Origin: Dichetophora obliterata
Lineage: Eukaryota > Arthropoda > Insecta > Diptera > Sciomyzidae
Assembly: GCA_963920525.1 (NCBI GenBank)
Contig: OY986436.1
Location: 83,568,339 to 83,632,338 of the forward strand
Direction: 5' to 3'
Length of the DNA: 64,000 bases
This document shows, piece after piece, positions 23,175 to 34,118 of this stretch. The position numbers and the translations under genes were made by a program. Numbering within the stretch: the first letter of the stretch is position 1; every line of letters starts with the position of its first letter. The notes below the pieces were generated by a model. That model made no database searches and had not been told where the DNA came from. It saw only the letters and a list, made by a program, of their open reading frames with translations.

Positions 23175-23885
23175 ATTTGATAGAGAGCAAACAGTTCTTT
23201 TCAGTATTGACTTTAAATTTTCAGAGTCTCCATGCGCATTCTCAAGATCTTACCGATTCCTATAACTCAAATTTGCGACATTATATTGCTATCAGAAACA
23301 AAAATGCAAAATGATGAAAGTATCGATATCACTAATTTCGCTTGTATATCTCAATTTCAGAGAAATAGTTGTCGTTCTGGAGGAGTTGCAATTTATCGTA
23401 ATTATAATAAAGATAAGTACAATACAGTCACTGGGAATATGTCAATATATTTAAACAGACTTCAGCTACAAAATTTGTCCGCTGATATTTCAAAAATTGG
23501 AGAAGTATGTTCTGTAGAAATGAAAGGTCCTATTGAACAACATATTTTGATGATTTCGATTTACATTTCACCTCAGAATACTACCGAAAAAAAACAAAAT
23601 CGATGACATAATAAAATTTATTCTCAGATCTCTTTTATGTTACACACAAAATGCCAATTATCACAAAATGCCAATTGTTTTTGGTGGAGATTTTCATTGC
23701 GATTTAAGACATGAATCCTCAAAGGCACTTAAACAATTCCTTTCTGATAAATTTAATTTATAAATAATAAGCGATTCAAAAATTTATATAACACGATTAG
23801 GAACAACTATTGATGCAGTATTTTCTAGATATATTGCCGACATAACATAATAACATAAGTTATCATAAACCCCTAAATTTCATTA
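23175..23885 (+). pseudogene. Endonuclease domain fused behind the helicase (Helentron)
   Basis: About 20 codons after the helicase stop, TLNFQSLHAHSQDL (near 23207-23245) marks the endonuclease N-terminus. After a frame change the reading has CDIILLSETKM with the catalytic Glu, GGVAIYRNYN, then GGDFHCDLR (the GDFN-type box, near 23680) and TTIDAVFSR near 23805. A terminal SYHKPL near 23865-23882, in another frame, occupies the place of the classic SDH box. The fold is the exonuclease-endonuclease-phosphatase type used by non-LTR elements. Helentrons are known to carry it C-terminal to Rep-helicase. Confidence 0.75.
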
Positions 23886-24135
23886 ATACAATTCGATAAT
23901 GATTGAACACATTTACAAAAATAATTCAAAATGGATGTAAAATGTAATAATATAATATAATAATGATATGTAATAATATCTACTGGTGTGCTTATAACTT
24001 GTGCTTTTTTAATTAATTTGATGTTATTTTAAGTTTTTGAATTTAAAAATGATTTTATTATAAAAAACTAATAAATTAACAAATCTATGAAACTGTTAAA
24101 AAGCTTCGCTTCTCTCGTGTGTCCAACGACGCATC

Positions 24136-24390
24136 TATTTTTTTATTATATTTTCTTTTTTCTTGATATTTATTAAACAAAATAACTCATCTAAGAGGCA
24201 TTTTTCACTTTTTTTTTAAATACTGCTTTTAATGTCAATTTTATGGATTTTTTTTTAGAAAAAGCATACTTTTGGCTTTCTCACACTGTTAGAAGCAAAA
24301 GCTTTACAGTGGCTGCGGATTTATGAGGAATTTGAAAAATGCTTTTATCGCGTAATATATCATAGGAATTATAATACGTTGTCATCAATG
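24136..24390. other. AT-rich spacer
   Basis: Non-coding; nothing recognised. Confidence 0.3.
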
Positions 24391-24396
24391 GGTTAA

Positions 24397-24531
24397 CCCG
24401 AAACACCCTGTCGTTGCCATATGACAACGCAAACACAAAAACTTAAAATGTGCTTATTTTAGTTTAAACCATTTTATATTTGAGTTAACAGGTGAAAATT
24501 TGAAAATAAAATTTACTCAGGATGATTCGGG
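24397..24531. mobile_element. Small piggyBac-like MITE (~135 bp)
   Basis: The left end CCCGAAACACCCTG directly follows TTAA (24393-24396). The right end is the complement of CCCGAATCATCCTG. The right flank reads TTGTAA rather than TTAA, so the duplication is imperfect and the class assignment tentative. Confidence 0.4.
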
Positions 24532-24761
24532 TTGTAAACCAAAACGTTACAAAAATATACTACCGCACTATTTACAGATATATGGTTATTTAACTTTAAT
24601 TCTTTAGCACTATCTTACATTTAATATATCACAGGTTTTTAACATTTTGTATATAGAATTTGTTTATTTACTAAGGAAAATACTACTATACAAAAAACTT
24701 CAATATGATAATTTAAAAGCTAAATTAATTGACAAGGCAAAATAAATTGAGAGTAATTCTA

Positions 24762-25001
24762 TGTCGATAAGCAATAATCGCTTAAGTGAACTTATGACAG
24801 AACTGAGTTATTGATGTAGCTGTACTTCACGCATATAGCACTATAAACACATAAAATCTGGAGCTTCTAGCGTGACTTAAGCCAAAGTTATGACACAAAA
24901 ACAAAAGACCCTTTTATATAATCTATATGAAGAATGAAAACTTTGAAGCCAGTTTTCTCGAAACTTTGAAATTATACTTAAGTTGTTATTGCTTATCGAC
25001 A
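24762..25001. mobile_element. MITE with TGTCGATAAGCAATAA tips (copy 1)
   Basis: The left tip is TGTCGATAAGCAATAATCGC and the right tip is the complement of TGTCGATAAGCAATAACAAC, giving 240 bp in total. The interior reverse complement (TTTCAAAGTTTCGAGAAA, AAAGGGTCTTTTGTTTTTGT, CATAACTTTGGC, GCTATATGCGTG) is found again in plus orientation at 53040-53245. It is non-coding with no clear target duplication. Confidence 0.75.
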
Positions 25002-25335
25002 ATTATTGGTATAATTCTTTGATATGATCATTTTCAGATATATCACAGCAATTTCTAAATTTATTTGTAAGTTCCTCTGTACGAACATATATTAATTTTA
25101 CATTAGAACTGAGGTGAAGTCTTTTTGTGGAAAAGTACCATAGAAGATTAAGCACCATGGAAGGAAGATAATTTTAAGGAGTTTATTCTGACATATTTGT
25201 ACGATTGTGTTTTAATATGTGTTTTAGCGCAGACGCTCCTGCCTTAGCAAGCGTATATAATGATTGCTTGAAAAAAAGTTTTGCAAATTATTATTTAATT
25301 ATCTCTGTTTAAGCTAGTGTCTCGATTTATTAAGG

Positions 25336-25844
25336 TTATAACATTTTCGTAGTTATATTGAATTTAATTATAATGCAGCTAACATGATAGCTCCGAAAGA
25401 TAACTCCTAGGTATTTTACCGTATTTGACCATGTCATGCTATAATTGTTTAATTTTAATTTAGTGTTCGCTAGAAAGCAATTACTTTTGTTTCTCGTAAA
25501 AAAGATTGCTTGCGTTTTGTTAAGATTAATTTTGATTTTCCATTTATTAAAACTTTCCGTAATATTATTTATAAAGGGCACTGTGTAGATTAATTACAAT
25601 ATCGTGACCATATCAAGTCAGAGAATTCATTATTTATCGAAACGCAGTAAAAACGATTATTCAAAAAACGTTGATCAATTTTTATGAGATGAGAGGGAAA
25701 ATTTAATGAAATTAATTTGTATATAAGTCCTTTATGCCATACAGAATTAAATGCTTTTAAGTGATTGAAAGAAGTATTCAGCCACGACGAAGGATACTTT
25801 TGATGAGTTTTTACTGTTCTTCCACTGAAAATACAAAATAGCAT
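25336..25844 (-). pseudogene. Jockey-like reverse transcriptase fragment
   Basis: The first piece (25844-25590) carries LKAFNSVWHKGLIYKLISL, an altered RT motif A (normally DIEKAFDSVWH), followed by a finger/palm segment ending near FSDL. The second piece (25581-25336) carries FNKWKIKINLNKTQAIFFT and VKYLGVIF, which come after the catalytic YADD box in an intact RT. The YADD region between them has been deleted. Surrounding sequence shows no other part of the element. Confidence 0.8.
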
Positions 25845-26725
25845 ATATATAAAAAATTTAAAAGCAATAGAGGATTGAATTAGTTAATTTATAAAGAACT
25901 TACTTTTCAGTAAAGACTTCAATATTTACTTTTTATATGCGTTAAGTTTACTTTTTAATTACATCCTTAATTACATCTTTAAGCCAATTAGTTAAAAAAC
26001 TATCAGGGTTGCTCCATTGTTACTCGGTAGTTCAATAATTTTACAAAACAAAAAGGCATGTAAAAAAAATTAACAACAAACAAAATAACGAGACCGGTGT
26101 AAATACAATTAATTCAACAATTATAAAAATAAAAAGTATTTAACTGGTTAAAATTATTAAAAGCATCAGGCTTTTTTATTCTGTATAATACTATATACCG
26201 TATGTACCCGTAAGATTACAAATTGACGGAAGCCGGTCCAGACCGAGGTGGATTCCGTTAAGAACTTTGCTCTCATGGAGAACGGGACGATCATGTTATG
26301 AACATAGCCCTGGTCGTGGTCGTAGCGCGGTAGCAAGGAAGAATTCAAAGAGTGGGTTCTAGTAACTTAATTGGGCCGTTTGGTGCGCTTAATGTAAGAC
26401 AAATGTTTTTCTATGACATCAATACATGTAAAAAGTATTTAAGCTGAACTTGTATAATGCTTGTATATTTTGAACTAGTTAATTTTTAAGTTTTTGAACA
26501 AGTTAGATATATATTAATAATTATTTGAAGGGTAGTAATCGGCTCGTTGTGTACGCACACTAGTGTGGGCCGATTGATTTTATATATTATGATATTATGT
26601 TTGTACCATTTTTCCCTGTTAGAGGATAAAAACAGGATTCATGGGGAAAAATTTATTCTCCGTGAAATAAAACGTACCCCCTCCCCCCTCATTTTCACTT
26701 TTTTGTAATTTTCCAACATTTTTAA
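25845..26725. other. Spacer with one GC-richer island
   Basis: About 26205-26345 is noticeably GC-richer than its surroundings (for example GAAGCCGGTCCAGACCGAGG and GGTCGTGGTCGTAGCGCGGT). It has a 60-codon minus-strand frame but no recognisable motif. The rest is AT-rich and non-coding. Confidence 0.35.
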
Positions 26726-26726
26726 A

Positions 26727-27492
26727 AGGGAGAGTTGCCTAAAGTGGGACCTCTTCTAATGTGGGACTCGAACTTTTCTCCGATATTTTCCACAGGCATC
26801 ACCAATGTTTTGACATTGACAGTCTAGCTTCGATGCGCTATCACTTTTCATGTGAATTTAGAAAGAAAATACGCATTGTTTATAACATTGTTCGTACCAA
26901 ACATACTGAAAAAATTTTAAAAAATATTTTTTTTTATAATTTTTGGCAGTGATCATTTTTTTTTTGTTCTATAAATACGGTGAGTATATGCAATGTGTTT
27001 GTTGTTCGTTTATCTTTAAGATTTAAAAAGATTTCTATTCAAATGCAGAGAAAAAAGAAATTATTGATGCTAAATCAATATGTTCATAAATTTATAATGT
27101 TGGACTTTACGTGACTTCCAATGTGGGACCTACTGCACTTGCCTACAACATACCGTAGACCAGTTTTCACCGGTATCTGGAAAAAGTGAACGTGAAATTT
27201 GATGATGAAGAACATGATGAATTGCGTTCGTAGAATTGTGACTAGGATTGACACGTAGAACTTAGAAGAACGAAGAAATAAGAAGACCAACAATTTTTGG
27301 AGCCGATTTTAAGCCTTTCAGATTTTTGTAAAAATTAAATTAAATTTTCCAACAAAATTATTAACTCTATTAAGCAAAAAGATAGTCATTTAAAATGCCA
27401 ATCCAATGATATATTTGAAAATCGAAAATATTCTCATTGTGATAAATAATCACGAAAAAACAAAACCGGTCCCACTATAGGTAACGATCCCT
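26727..27492. mobile_element. ~765-bp element with AAGTGGGACC/TAGTGGGACC tips
   Basis: The left end reads AGGGAGAGTTGCCTAAAGTG followed by GGACC. The reverse complement of the right end reads AGGGATCGTTACCTATAGTG followed by GGACC. Further GTGGGAC motifs lie inside (about 26761 and 27122). The interior is AT-rich without a recognisable transposase. It is a non-autonomous DNA transposon of unassigned superfamily. Confidence 0.65.
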
Positions 27493-27499
27493 TACTGGA

Positions 27500-27605
27500 G
27501 CCCCCTAAAAAATTTTTCGGCTTATAAAACCTTACTTTGCAAAATTTGAACGAAAGCGATCGGTCGAAAATGAAGTTACAGCACTCTGAATATTAGCACA
27601 AACCT
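27500..27605 (+). repeat. Copy of a ~100-bp dispersed repeat (also at 50455-50565)
   Basis: CCTTACTTTGCAAAATTT, CGATCGGTCGAAAATGAAGT and CTGTGAATATTA-like blocks are shared with 50490-50565 in the same orientation. It is non-coding. Confidence 0.55.
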
Positions 27606-28139
27606 ATACCTATTTGTAGAACCTATTTGCAAAAATATTATTGTTTTCGTCCACGAAATCCACAAACCCTAAAAAATATATCACTACCCAGCTTGTTTCA
27701 TTGATAATCGTTTTTTCGAAGAAGTTCACAGACTTCAAAAAAGTTCCACAGACTTCATTAGACAACATTCTAAAGAAATTTAATCTAACCGATATTTTTT
27801 TATGATATAAAAAACAAAACACATAAATATTTAAGGGTCAGGAGAGTTTATAAGGCTTGAAACATGAAAATTTTGTAGGTAATTGAATGAATTTAATTTT
27901 TGTTATATTTTGAGATAAAGTCCTTGCTGATGGCTTCGTGTTGGAAAATCCATTCGTGGCTGGACCAAAACATTAAAAACGTAACTTTGAGATTCTTATT
28001 TTTAATTTTTTTCTAGTGTATGAGTTTGTTCTGTGTAGAATTCGAGTAGTTTCTTTTTCAATTATTTTTGCAAAATCACTCAACCTAAAATATAAAATTT
28101 AAGTAAATCGAATACAAGCTGTGCCAGAGTCAAATCAGA
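27606..28139. other. AT-rich spacer, nothing recognised
   Basis: Non-coding, with no second copy in the window. Confidence 0.3.
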
Positions 28140-29990
28140 CTTATTTGTCGTGGTTCGTTCCATTTAATTTTAAATTAAGTCGGAATTCAAAACAACTTCA
28201 TGACATTACAATCCACAATCAGTAAGATTTTGCTGCCCTTAAGCAAAGCCAAAAAATTACATCCTTAAGCTAAGAAAAATATACACTAAATGCGACATAA
28301 AAATGCGTGTCTGCAGCAGAAAAATGTTTTAGTTGTTGTTATTGTTTTGATGCTGTTGCTGTTGATGATGACAGTAGACGAGGACAAAGAAAAGAAATCT
28401 CCATCAACATAATAATAATGCTGTCAACTTGTGATGACATTGTCAAGCAGCTTGTCAAAAACTCACATCAAAATTAGACAGACAGCCGAATGACTAGGTA
28501 TATAGGTTGGATATTAACACTTAATGTATGCTTGTGTATGTAAATGTATTGTATTTATAACAGATGTTAAAAATTTACAAAATATACGTATAAATGAAAG
28601 TTCAAGCATACTTCCAGAACGAACACACTGTACAAATAATAATAATATATTGTGTTTCGCTTCAAGAATATGAATAGTTTGGAGCAGCAAGTTTTTGCAG
28701 AAAACAAAATAAGTTTTATTCTTGAGAAGATCCTTTGCTACATCAAAAATAACTGAAAAATTAATGTGCTCAACTGATTTAGTAATTGGTAGTTTGATGG
28801 CTGAAAATAACATTATTCTTTTTCACAAAATATTTTTCGCATACAATTTTGACCATTTCTTAGGCGTTTTCAACTGGAATTTGAAATGAAACTGAAGAAA
28901 GAATGGTTCAGTTGTGGTATTTGACGCTCCCAAGCATCCTTACCCCCTTGACATGCAGAATGTTTTGTCATTGCTTTATTGCTTAATAAGCCGTAATTAG
29001 ATGTTAAATTTGTACGTGTCCGCATTCAAAATTGCGAAGATGAAGTAGCCACATTAACGGTTGCCGTTAGGCAATTAATGTCAACCGTCAGGCAACCGAC
29101 GTTGCGATTGTGTTTGTCTTGAATGTCAGGACATCTGTTGGGATTATTATAATGCATGTCTTGGCTTTGCTTATGTGTTTGGGTACGTGTGTGTGTGTGT
29201 GCATAAGCTTTGGTGTTTATTTGATAGTGGTCAGTAGAAAAGTCTTCCTGGACTGATGTGAGCATCTCTGCTAAGAAAAATGAAACACCTTGAATGGGCA
29301 CAGAACAACATTCGTCCTTCGAAGTGGATTTCATATATGTCTTGGCAACATAAACACATTGACAACCACACCTCCCTCAACCCACATGCACTTATGCACA
29401 CTCAATTATTGCGTCACTTGCTTGCCTAATAAACATAAACACCGCAAAATTTGTTTATTAAACGCCTTTCAAAATGGCGGCCGCGCTTCCTGTCAACTTA
29501 TGCTAATTAGATGACGGTGAATGTGAACTCAGCTGCGATTGCGACAATTCTGAATCAGACTGGAACTTAGTGGGTTTGTTTTGAATTGATGTGATGCAAT
29601 TCTTGCCGCCTGCTGGTATATGTGTAGCAATATTGCGTGTGCATTGTTGTTATGAGCTCCTGAGTGTGGCTGTTGCTAGTGTTGTTTTTGTCAACGTGGT
29701 TGTCATCCTCATCGTCAGTATGTTGAAACATTGGAATTCTATTAATTGGATCATGACGACATAGTTTGGCATATCCTTTGAGAATGTTTCACATTCGTGT
29801 CTCATCAGTGGAGCCAAAATAACAATAAATAGAAATTTAAGTGCATGTTTAGACATGTCAAACTATTTATTAGTCTACAAACCGAGAAATGGCTTCAACA
29901 CCTGTGTCAATGGGGATGATTCAATATGATTTCAATATGAAAATTTGCGAATTTCATGTGATTTTATCTTAATGAGCAGATAATAAGGGG
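28140..29990. promoter_or_regulatory. Unique TGTCA/TGACA-rich block (candidate regulatory DNA)
   Basis: I count about seventeen TGTCA/TGACA pentamers in ~1.85 kb, against about four expected from composition. Six of them lie within 100 bp at 28370-28460 (GATGATGACAG, CTGTCAACTTGTGATGACAT, TTGTCAAGCAGCTTGTCAAA). A (GT)n tract lies at about 29189. The block has mixed composition, no transposon features and no second copy in the window. It resembles intronic or intergenic conserved DNA of a fly, but that is inference. Confidence 0.4.
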
Positions 29991-30255
29991 GATAGATTAA
30001 TTGTTGATTTCTAACTATTTGACATAAGCATTTTCTTAAAGTGATAATTTAAATTTTTATTAAAAGAGTTGCGGCCTTTCATATAAGAAAGAAACAGACA
30101 CTATAAATTAATTGCTTAATAGGATAAACAAATCTATGCATCTATTGTATGAAAACCTGAAATTAATGTCTAAATTTTAGAGATAATTTAACTTTTCAAA
30201 CAGTTTTCTGTTCAAAACATGTTTCTACTGGGAGTGTGGTAACGTTTGTAAACTA
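29991..30255. other. AT-rich spacer
   Basis: Nothing recognised up to the 5' breakpoint of the RTE element. Confidence 0.3.
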
Positions 30256-31604
30256 TTTCGATCTCGACAGCTGTAGTTCGGCTTAAAAAGCAAAGCTGCG
30301 GGAGCTTATGGCTTACCTGCTGAGCTGTTTCAGAATGGAGGCGAAGCTCTATTTAAATGCATTCACGAGCTTTTATGCAGAATTTGGTCGGAAGAATGCA
30401 TTCCGAACGATTAAAATCTCAGTGTTCTCTGCCAATCGACAAGAAAAGCGAGCCCTCTTTTTATGCCAATTACCGTAGAATAAGAATTCTTAATATCGCA
30501 TATAAGGTCCTGTGGAGCTTTTTATGCGAAAGATTGAAGCCCATTGTCAACCAACTGATTGGACCTAATCAGTGTGGCTTTAGACTTGGAAAGTCTACGA
30601 TCGACCACATCCTCACGCTACGACAAATCTAAGAGAAGACCCATGAAAACCAAATCGACACAAACCATCTTTTTGTCGACTACAAAGCCGCCTTCGATAG
30701 CTCAATAAGGAATCACCTATACTCCACCATATCTGAATTTGGTATTCCTGTTAAACTAATACGATTTTTCAGGATGACACTAAGAAATACCAGCAGAGTG
30801 GTTAAAGTCAAGAAGGACCTCTCCCTACTTTTTGTTACCAATCTTTCAGACAAGGTGATTCCTTATTGTGCGACTTGTTTAACCTAATGATGGAGAAGAT
30901 CATCCAAGCTGCTGATCTGAGACATAGTGGCACATTATTCCACAAGAGCGTTGTGCTGTTTACGTATGCTGATGACATCGATATCATTGGCCATAATACG
31001 CTCGAAGTCGTTGCAGCATACTTAAGATTAGAAAGGGAGTCAAGTCGAATGGGTCTGGCAGTGAATGCAGATAAGACGAAATACTTGGTGTCAACAAACA
31101 AACATTTCCAGTGTCTTCGAACCCATGTTACAGATGATGATAACTCCTTCGAGGTTGTGAAGGACTTTATCTATCTGAGATCCAGCATTAACTCAACCAA
31201 CGACATTAGCATTGAGAACAAACGAAGAAGAGCTCGCTCTATAAATCGCTTATCATGCCCGTCCTTAGATGCAATGGCCTTAGGAGCCTTCGAGTGATAG
31301 ATCTTTCGTAAGATCTACGGACCAATTTACGTCAATTGCGAGTGGAATGATGAACTGTACGAGCTGTATGCTGATACCAACATAGTCAAGAGCATTAAAA
31401 TCGAGCGGCTTCGCTGGCTTGGCCATGTTCAGCGCATGAAAGACGATGCTCATCATTGGAAAGACCAAGTAGAGGACAACCTGACGAAGCTTGGAATTTC
31501 CAACTGGCGCCAGCAAGAGAGAGACAGAAATGGCTGACGCACATTCTTAAATGGGGCCAACACCGACATATGGTTGTAGCACCAGCTAAGTAAGTAAGTT
31601 GTTT
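30256..31604 (+). mobile_element. RTE non-LTR retrotransposon, 5' truncated
   Basis: Protein order and wording are those of insect RTE elements: KAAGAYGLPAELFQ near 30290, VNQLIGPNQCGFRLGKST near 30550, DYKAAFDS near 30680, TYADDIDIIGHN near 30962, FEVVKDFIYL near 31150, and IKIERLRWLGHVQRM-like sequence near 31390. The copy ends at TAAGTAAGTAAG (about 31590-31601), the short 3' tandem repeat expected of RTE elements rather than poly(A). The endonuclease is missing. Confidence 0.9.
30286..31560 (+). pseudogene. RTE reverse transcriptase and C-terminal domain
   Basis: Readable in three or more pieces. The piece at 30357-30632 holds the fingers (NIAYKVLWSFLCERLKPIVN, CGFRLGKSTIDH) and ends at a stop after TLRQI. 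Motif A (DYKAAFDS) lies near 30680-30710. The piece at 30866-31297 holds the intact catalytic YADD at 30965-30976, then SRMGLAVNADKTKYLVST. A deletion near 31290 joins it to the C-terminal KIYGP, YELYADTN, RLRWLGHV and WKDQVEDNL blocks. An AFRQGDS-like motif near 30850 is out of frame. The protein is not functional. Confidence 0.85.
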
Positions 31605-31699
31605 TACTATTAAAATCTGATGGAAGCTACACTGTATACTCGTATGAAACTAATCAACTTTTACAACAGATGAACTTTCCGGGATGTGTATTTGAAAAG

Positions 31700-33010
31700 G
31701 ACACCCCATCGGACACTAGGGCTTACTATTTAGTGATAAGTGGTCAAAGAGGACTTCCAAGTAAACTTTTTACGTCTGATAGTGTACGTTGGGCCACACA
31801 ATTCTCCGGTATCTGATGAATTGTACCCGTGCCTACTACAGCAAGGCATTGATTCCATTGTCCCTATACTCACTAGAGTTTTTAAATCCAGTCTTTCATT
31901 AGGTCGTATTTCTTGCGAATGTACAAAGGTTAAGGCCGTTTTTATACCAAAGGTAGGTAAAAAGCCCGTACAATTGCTTACATCTTATAGACCGATGAGC
32001 CTACGCTTTTTTTTAAAGACAATGGAGAAATACTGGAACTCAATATTAGGGAAACTAGCTTGAAGAGTATTCCTCTAAACCGCTTTCACTTTGCCTACGA
32101 AGCTGGCAAATCCACAGTCAAAGCAATACACAGCCTAACAGACACAATTGAAAGGGCTTTTGAAGCAAAACAATCAGCGCTTTGTGTCTTCATTGATATA
32201 AAACGGGCCTTTGACAATACGTCATACAATGCGATTAAAGCAGCTATGCAGATTAAAAATATTACATCTTTAATCATGCACTGGATTCTAATCATGCTTA
32301 AAAGCAGAATCATAAAGTTTGAGCTTGGTGGTATTCGTAACACAATCACTGCCACTGGAGGATGCCCCCAAGTACTTTTACCTCTTATGTGGACCCTAGT
32401 CGTGGATGAGCTTCTCGCAAGTTTTAACATCCAGTGGTTTGACACCAAAGGATATGCGGATGATCTGGCAGTCTCAAGTCTGGGCAGTCATGATCTAACA
32501 ATATTGGATAGAATGCAGAGAGACTTCCGTATAACTTCAAAATGGTGCAAGGAAAAAGCGTTAAGCATATATCCTGACAAAACAATTCTAATAACCTTCT
32601 CTAGGAAAAGAAGCTTAAATTTGATAAGGCCTACCCTGGATGGTAAAGTCATTGACTTTTCAAATGAGGTTAAGTACTTAGGAGTATTTTTAGAAAAGCA
32701 GCTCTATTCGAAAACCACTAAGATTCAATTGCAGGCAGAGCAACACGTGCCCTTTTTGCCAGTCACCGCCTCCATGGTAAAATGTGGGGCCTCAAACCAA
32801 AAATGATACATTAAATGTTTAAAACCATTGTTATACCTACGGTTACGTATGCAGCACTTGCAAGGTGGCCCAAGTTCCAACAACGTACAGCAGCTAACCA
32901 ACTAACAAAGCTGCAAAGAATGGCGTGCATTTGTATTACTGGGGCAATAACAACGTTCTTATGTGAAGCTGTGTGTAATAACTGGGCTACCCTCTTTAAC
33001 TACTGCACTA
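31700..33010 (+). pseudogene. Reverse transcriptase of the plus-strand LOA-like element
   Basis: The largest frame (32060-32806, 248 codons) covers motif A (FIDIKRAFDN, with both Asp residues' positions kept), a GCPQVLLPLMWTLVVDELL block (the usual QGG before the loop is altered to QVL), catalytic YADD at 32453-32464, and EVKYLGVFLEKQL. The upstream finger region (31740-32063) joins it with an overlap of 4 bases in another frame. Downstream (32815-33030) TVTYAALARWPK and LQRMACICITGA form the thumb. Only a few lesions exist, so this copy is less decayed than the minus-strand LOA-like element, though still dead. Confidence 0.82.
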
Positions 33011-33112
33011 AGAATGGAGGAAATATGTGATTTCAAGGCAGGGAATTTTACGAGTCACATAAAGATACTTAAAACCTAAGAAAATTACCCCTTTCTAAAA
33101 ATCCCAGACAGA

Positions 33113-33430
33113 ATGCTATCGAAGGTAAGCTTCTTGAAACACTATAGGGTCGTTATACCCAATAGGAAACTCTGGAAGAGTGATAGCTTCACAGTTGATC
33201 CTGGCTCACATATACGGTATACTGATGGGTTAAAACTTTTAAATGAAGTAACGGGGGCGGGGATATACGGTCCCGATTTCCAAAAAGCTCTTCCAATGGA
33301 ATTCAAGCTGACCATACTCCAGGCGGAGGTATATGCCATTGAAATATGTGTCAGGGAAATCCGCTCCGCAGGAAATCCAAGGGAGCACACTGTGTGGGAG
33401 TTTTGTAAGCATCGAAGCGTGTAGTAAACT
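33113..33430 (+). pseudogene. RNase H domain of the plus-strand LOA-like element
   Basis: IRYTDGLKL contains the first catalytic Asp (usual TDGSK with Ser changed to Leu). GAGIYGPDFQKALPMEF follows, then ILQAEVYAIEICVREI with the catalytic Glu in the AE dipeptide. The frame ends soon after, so the rest of RNase H and the tail are missing or shifted. It would have helped to degrade template RNA during target-primed reverse transcription. Confidence 0.8.
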
Positions 33431-33480
33431 CGTTGAACAATATTGTTAACATGATCAGAGGTTGAAAGTCTACAGTTCAT

Positions 33481-34111
33481 CTAGTCTACTATTTTTTTCT
33501 TAAAATGCAAAAAAGTTGTCTCTAACTTAAACAGAACCGAAGCTATGAATTTTTGGAAATTAGTCTCCAAGGCAAAAGGCACGAAAATCTCAAACTTTTA
33601 ACGCCCTCTATTTTTTAAAAAAAAAGAAGTAAAAAAAAATCCTCGAACACGTGTCTCTTTTTTTTTCGATATAGAGCTTGTAAAAAAATTTCATGCAAAT
33701 CAAAAATGTGGCGGTCAGAATGGTGTTCGGTTCATTAAAGAATGACCCAAAAGAATGATAAATAAGCACAAAACAACTAATATAAAATATTTAATTTATA
33801 AGATTAACTAAATTAAGTTTTACTAAAAAACATTTTCAGTTTAAGATATTATCAATTTGAATATATACGTACTATTATATAGTACTTATTAAATGTATGT
33901 AATAAAAAAAATTACCCAAAGAAATTAAATTTTTTATTGAAAACAAAATGCATATAAAAAATTTTTAAGATAATTTTTATAGGTAAATAAATAAATATAA
34001 TATAAATATTTTTAATATTTAACAACAAATATGTAGTGGGTTTTTTATGTAGTGGACTTTTTTGCTTAAAATTAAACGTTGAATTAGAAAAATATAGATA
34101 TAACGTATGTA
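33481..34111. other. AT-rich spacer, nothing recognised
   Basis: Homopolymer-rich, non-coding. Confidence 0.3.
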
Positions 34112-34118
34112 TGTATTA

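Larger units (their letters stand above)
21740..24135 (+). mobile_element. Helentron-like (Helitron2) remnant with helicase and endonuclease
   Basis: The coding part holds a Pif1-type helicase C-terminus followed directly by an AP-endonuclease-like domain, an arrangement known for Helentron-type rolling-circle transposons. The proposed ends match a second element at 44430-46065 lying in the opposite orientation. The left block is GAAGCTAAGCTTTTTACGCC (about 21749), followed by TTGTGATTTGCTTGAGTGAA. The right block is CTATGAAACTG...CTTCGCTTCTC...TGTCCAACGACGCAT (about 24085-24130). Rep and helicase motifs I-II are missing, so this is a deleted copy. Confidence 0.65.
31605..33480 (+). mobile_element. 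LOA-like non-LTR retrotransposon, 5' truncated, plus strand
   Basis: RT followed by RNase H, as in the minus-strand element at 16-20 kb, but clearly a different family within that group by protein wording. It begins, abruptly, right after the 3' repeat tail of the RTE copy. Motifs in order: FPGCVFEKD (31690), LLQQGIDSIVPILTRVFKSSL (31840-31900), FIPKVGKKPVQL (31950), FIDIKRAFDN (32200), KGYADDLAVSSLG (32450), EVKYLGVFL (32675), LQRMACICITGA (32915), DGLKLLNEVTGAGIYGPDF (33225). Confidence 0.88.

Noticed and set aside
31740..32063. Possible host gene upstream of the LOA-like RT
   Set aside because: Its LTRVFKSSLSLG and FIPKVGKKP blocks are RT finger sequence of the element itself.
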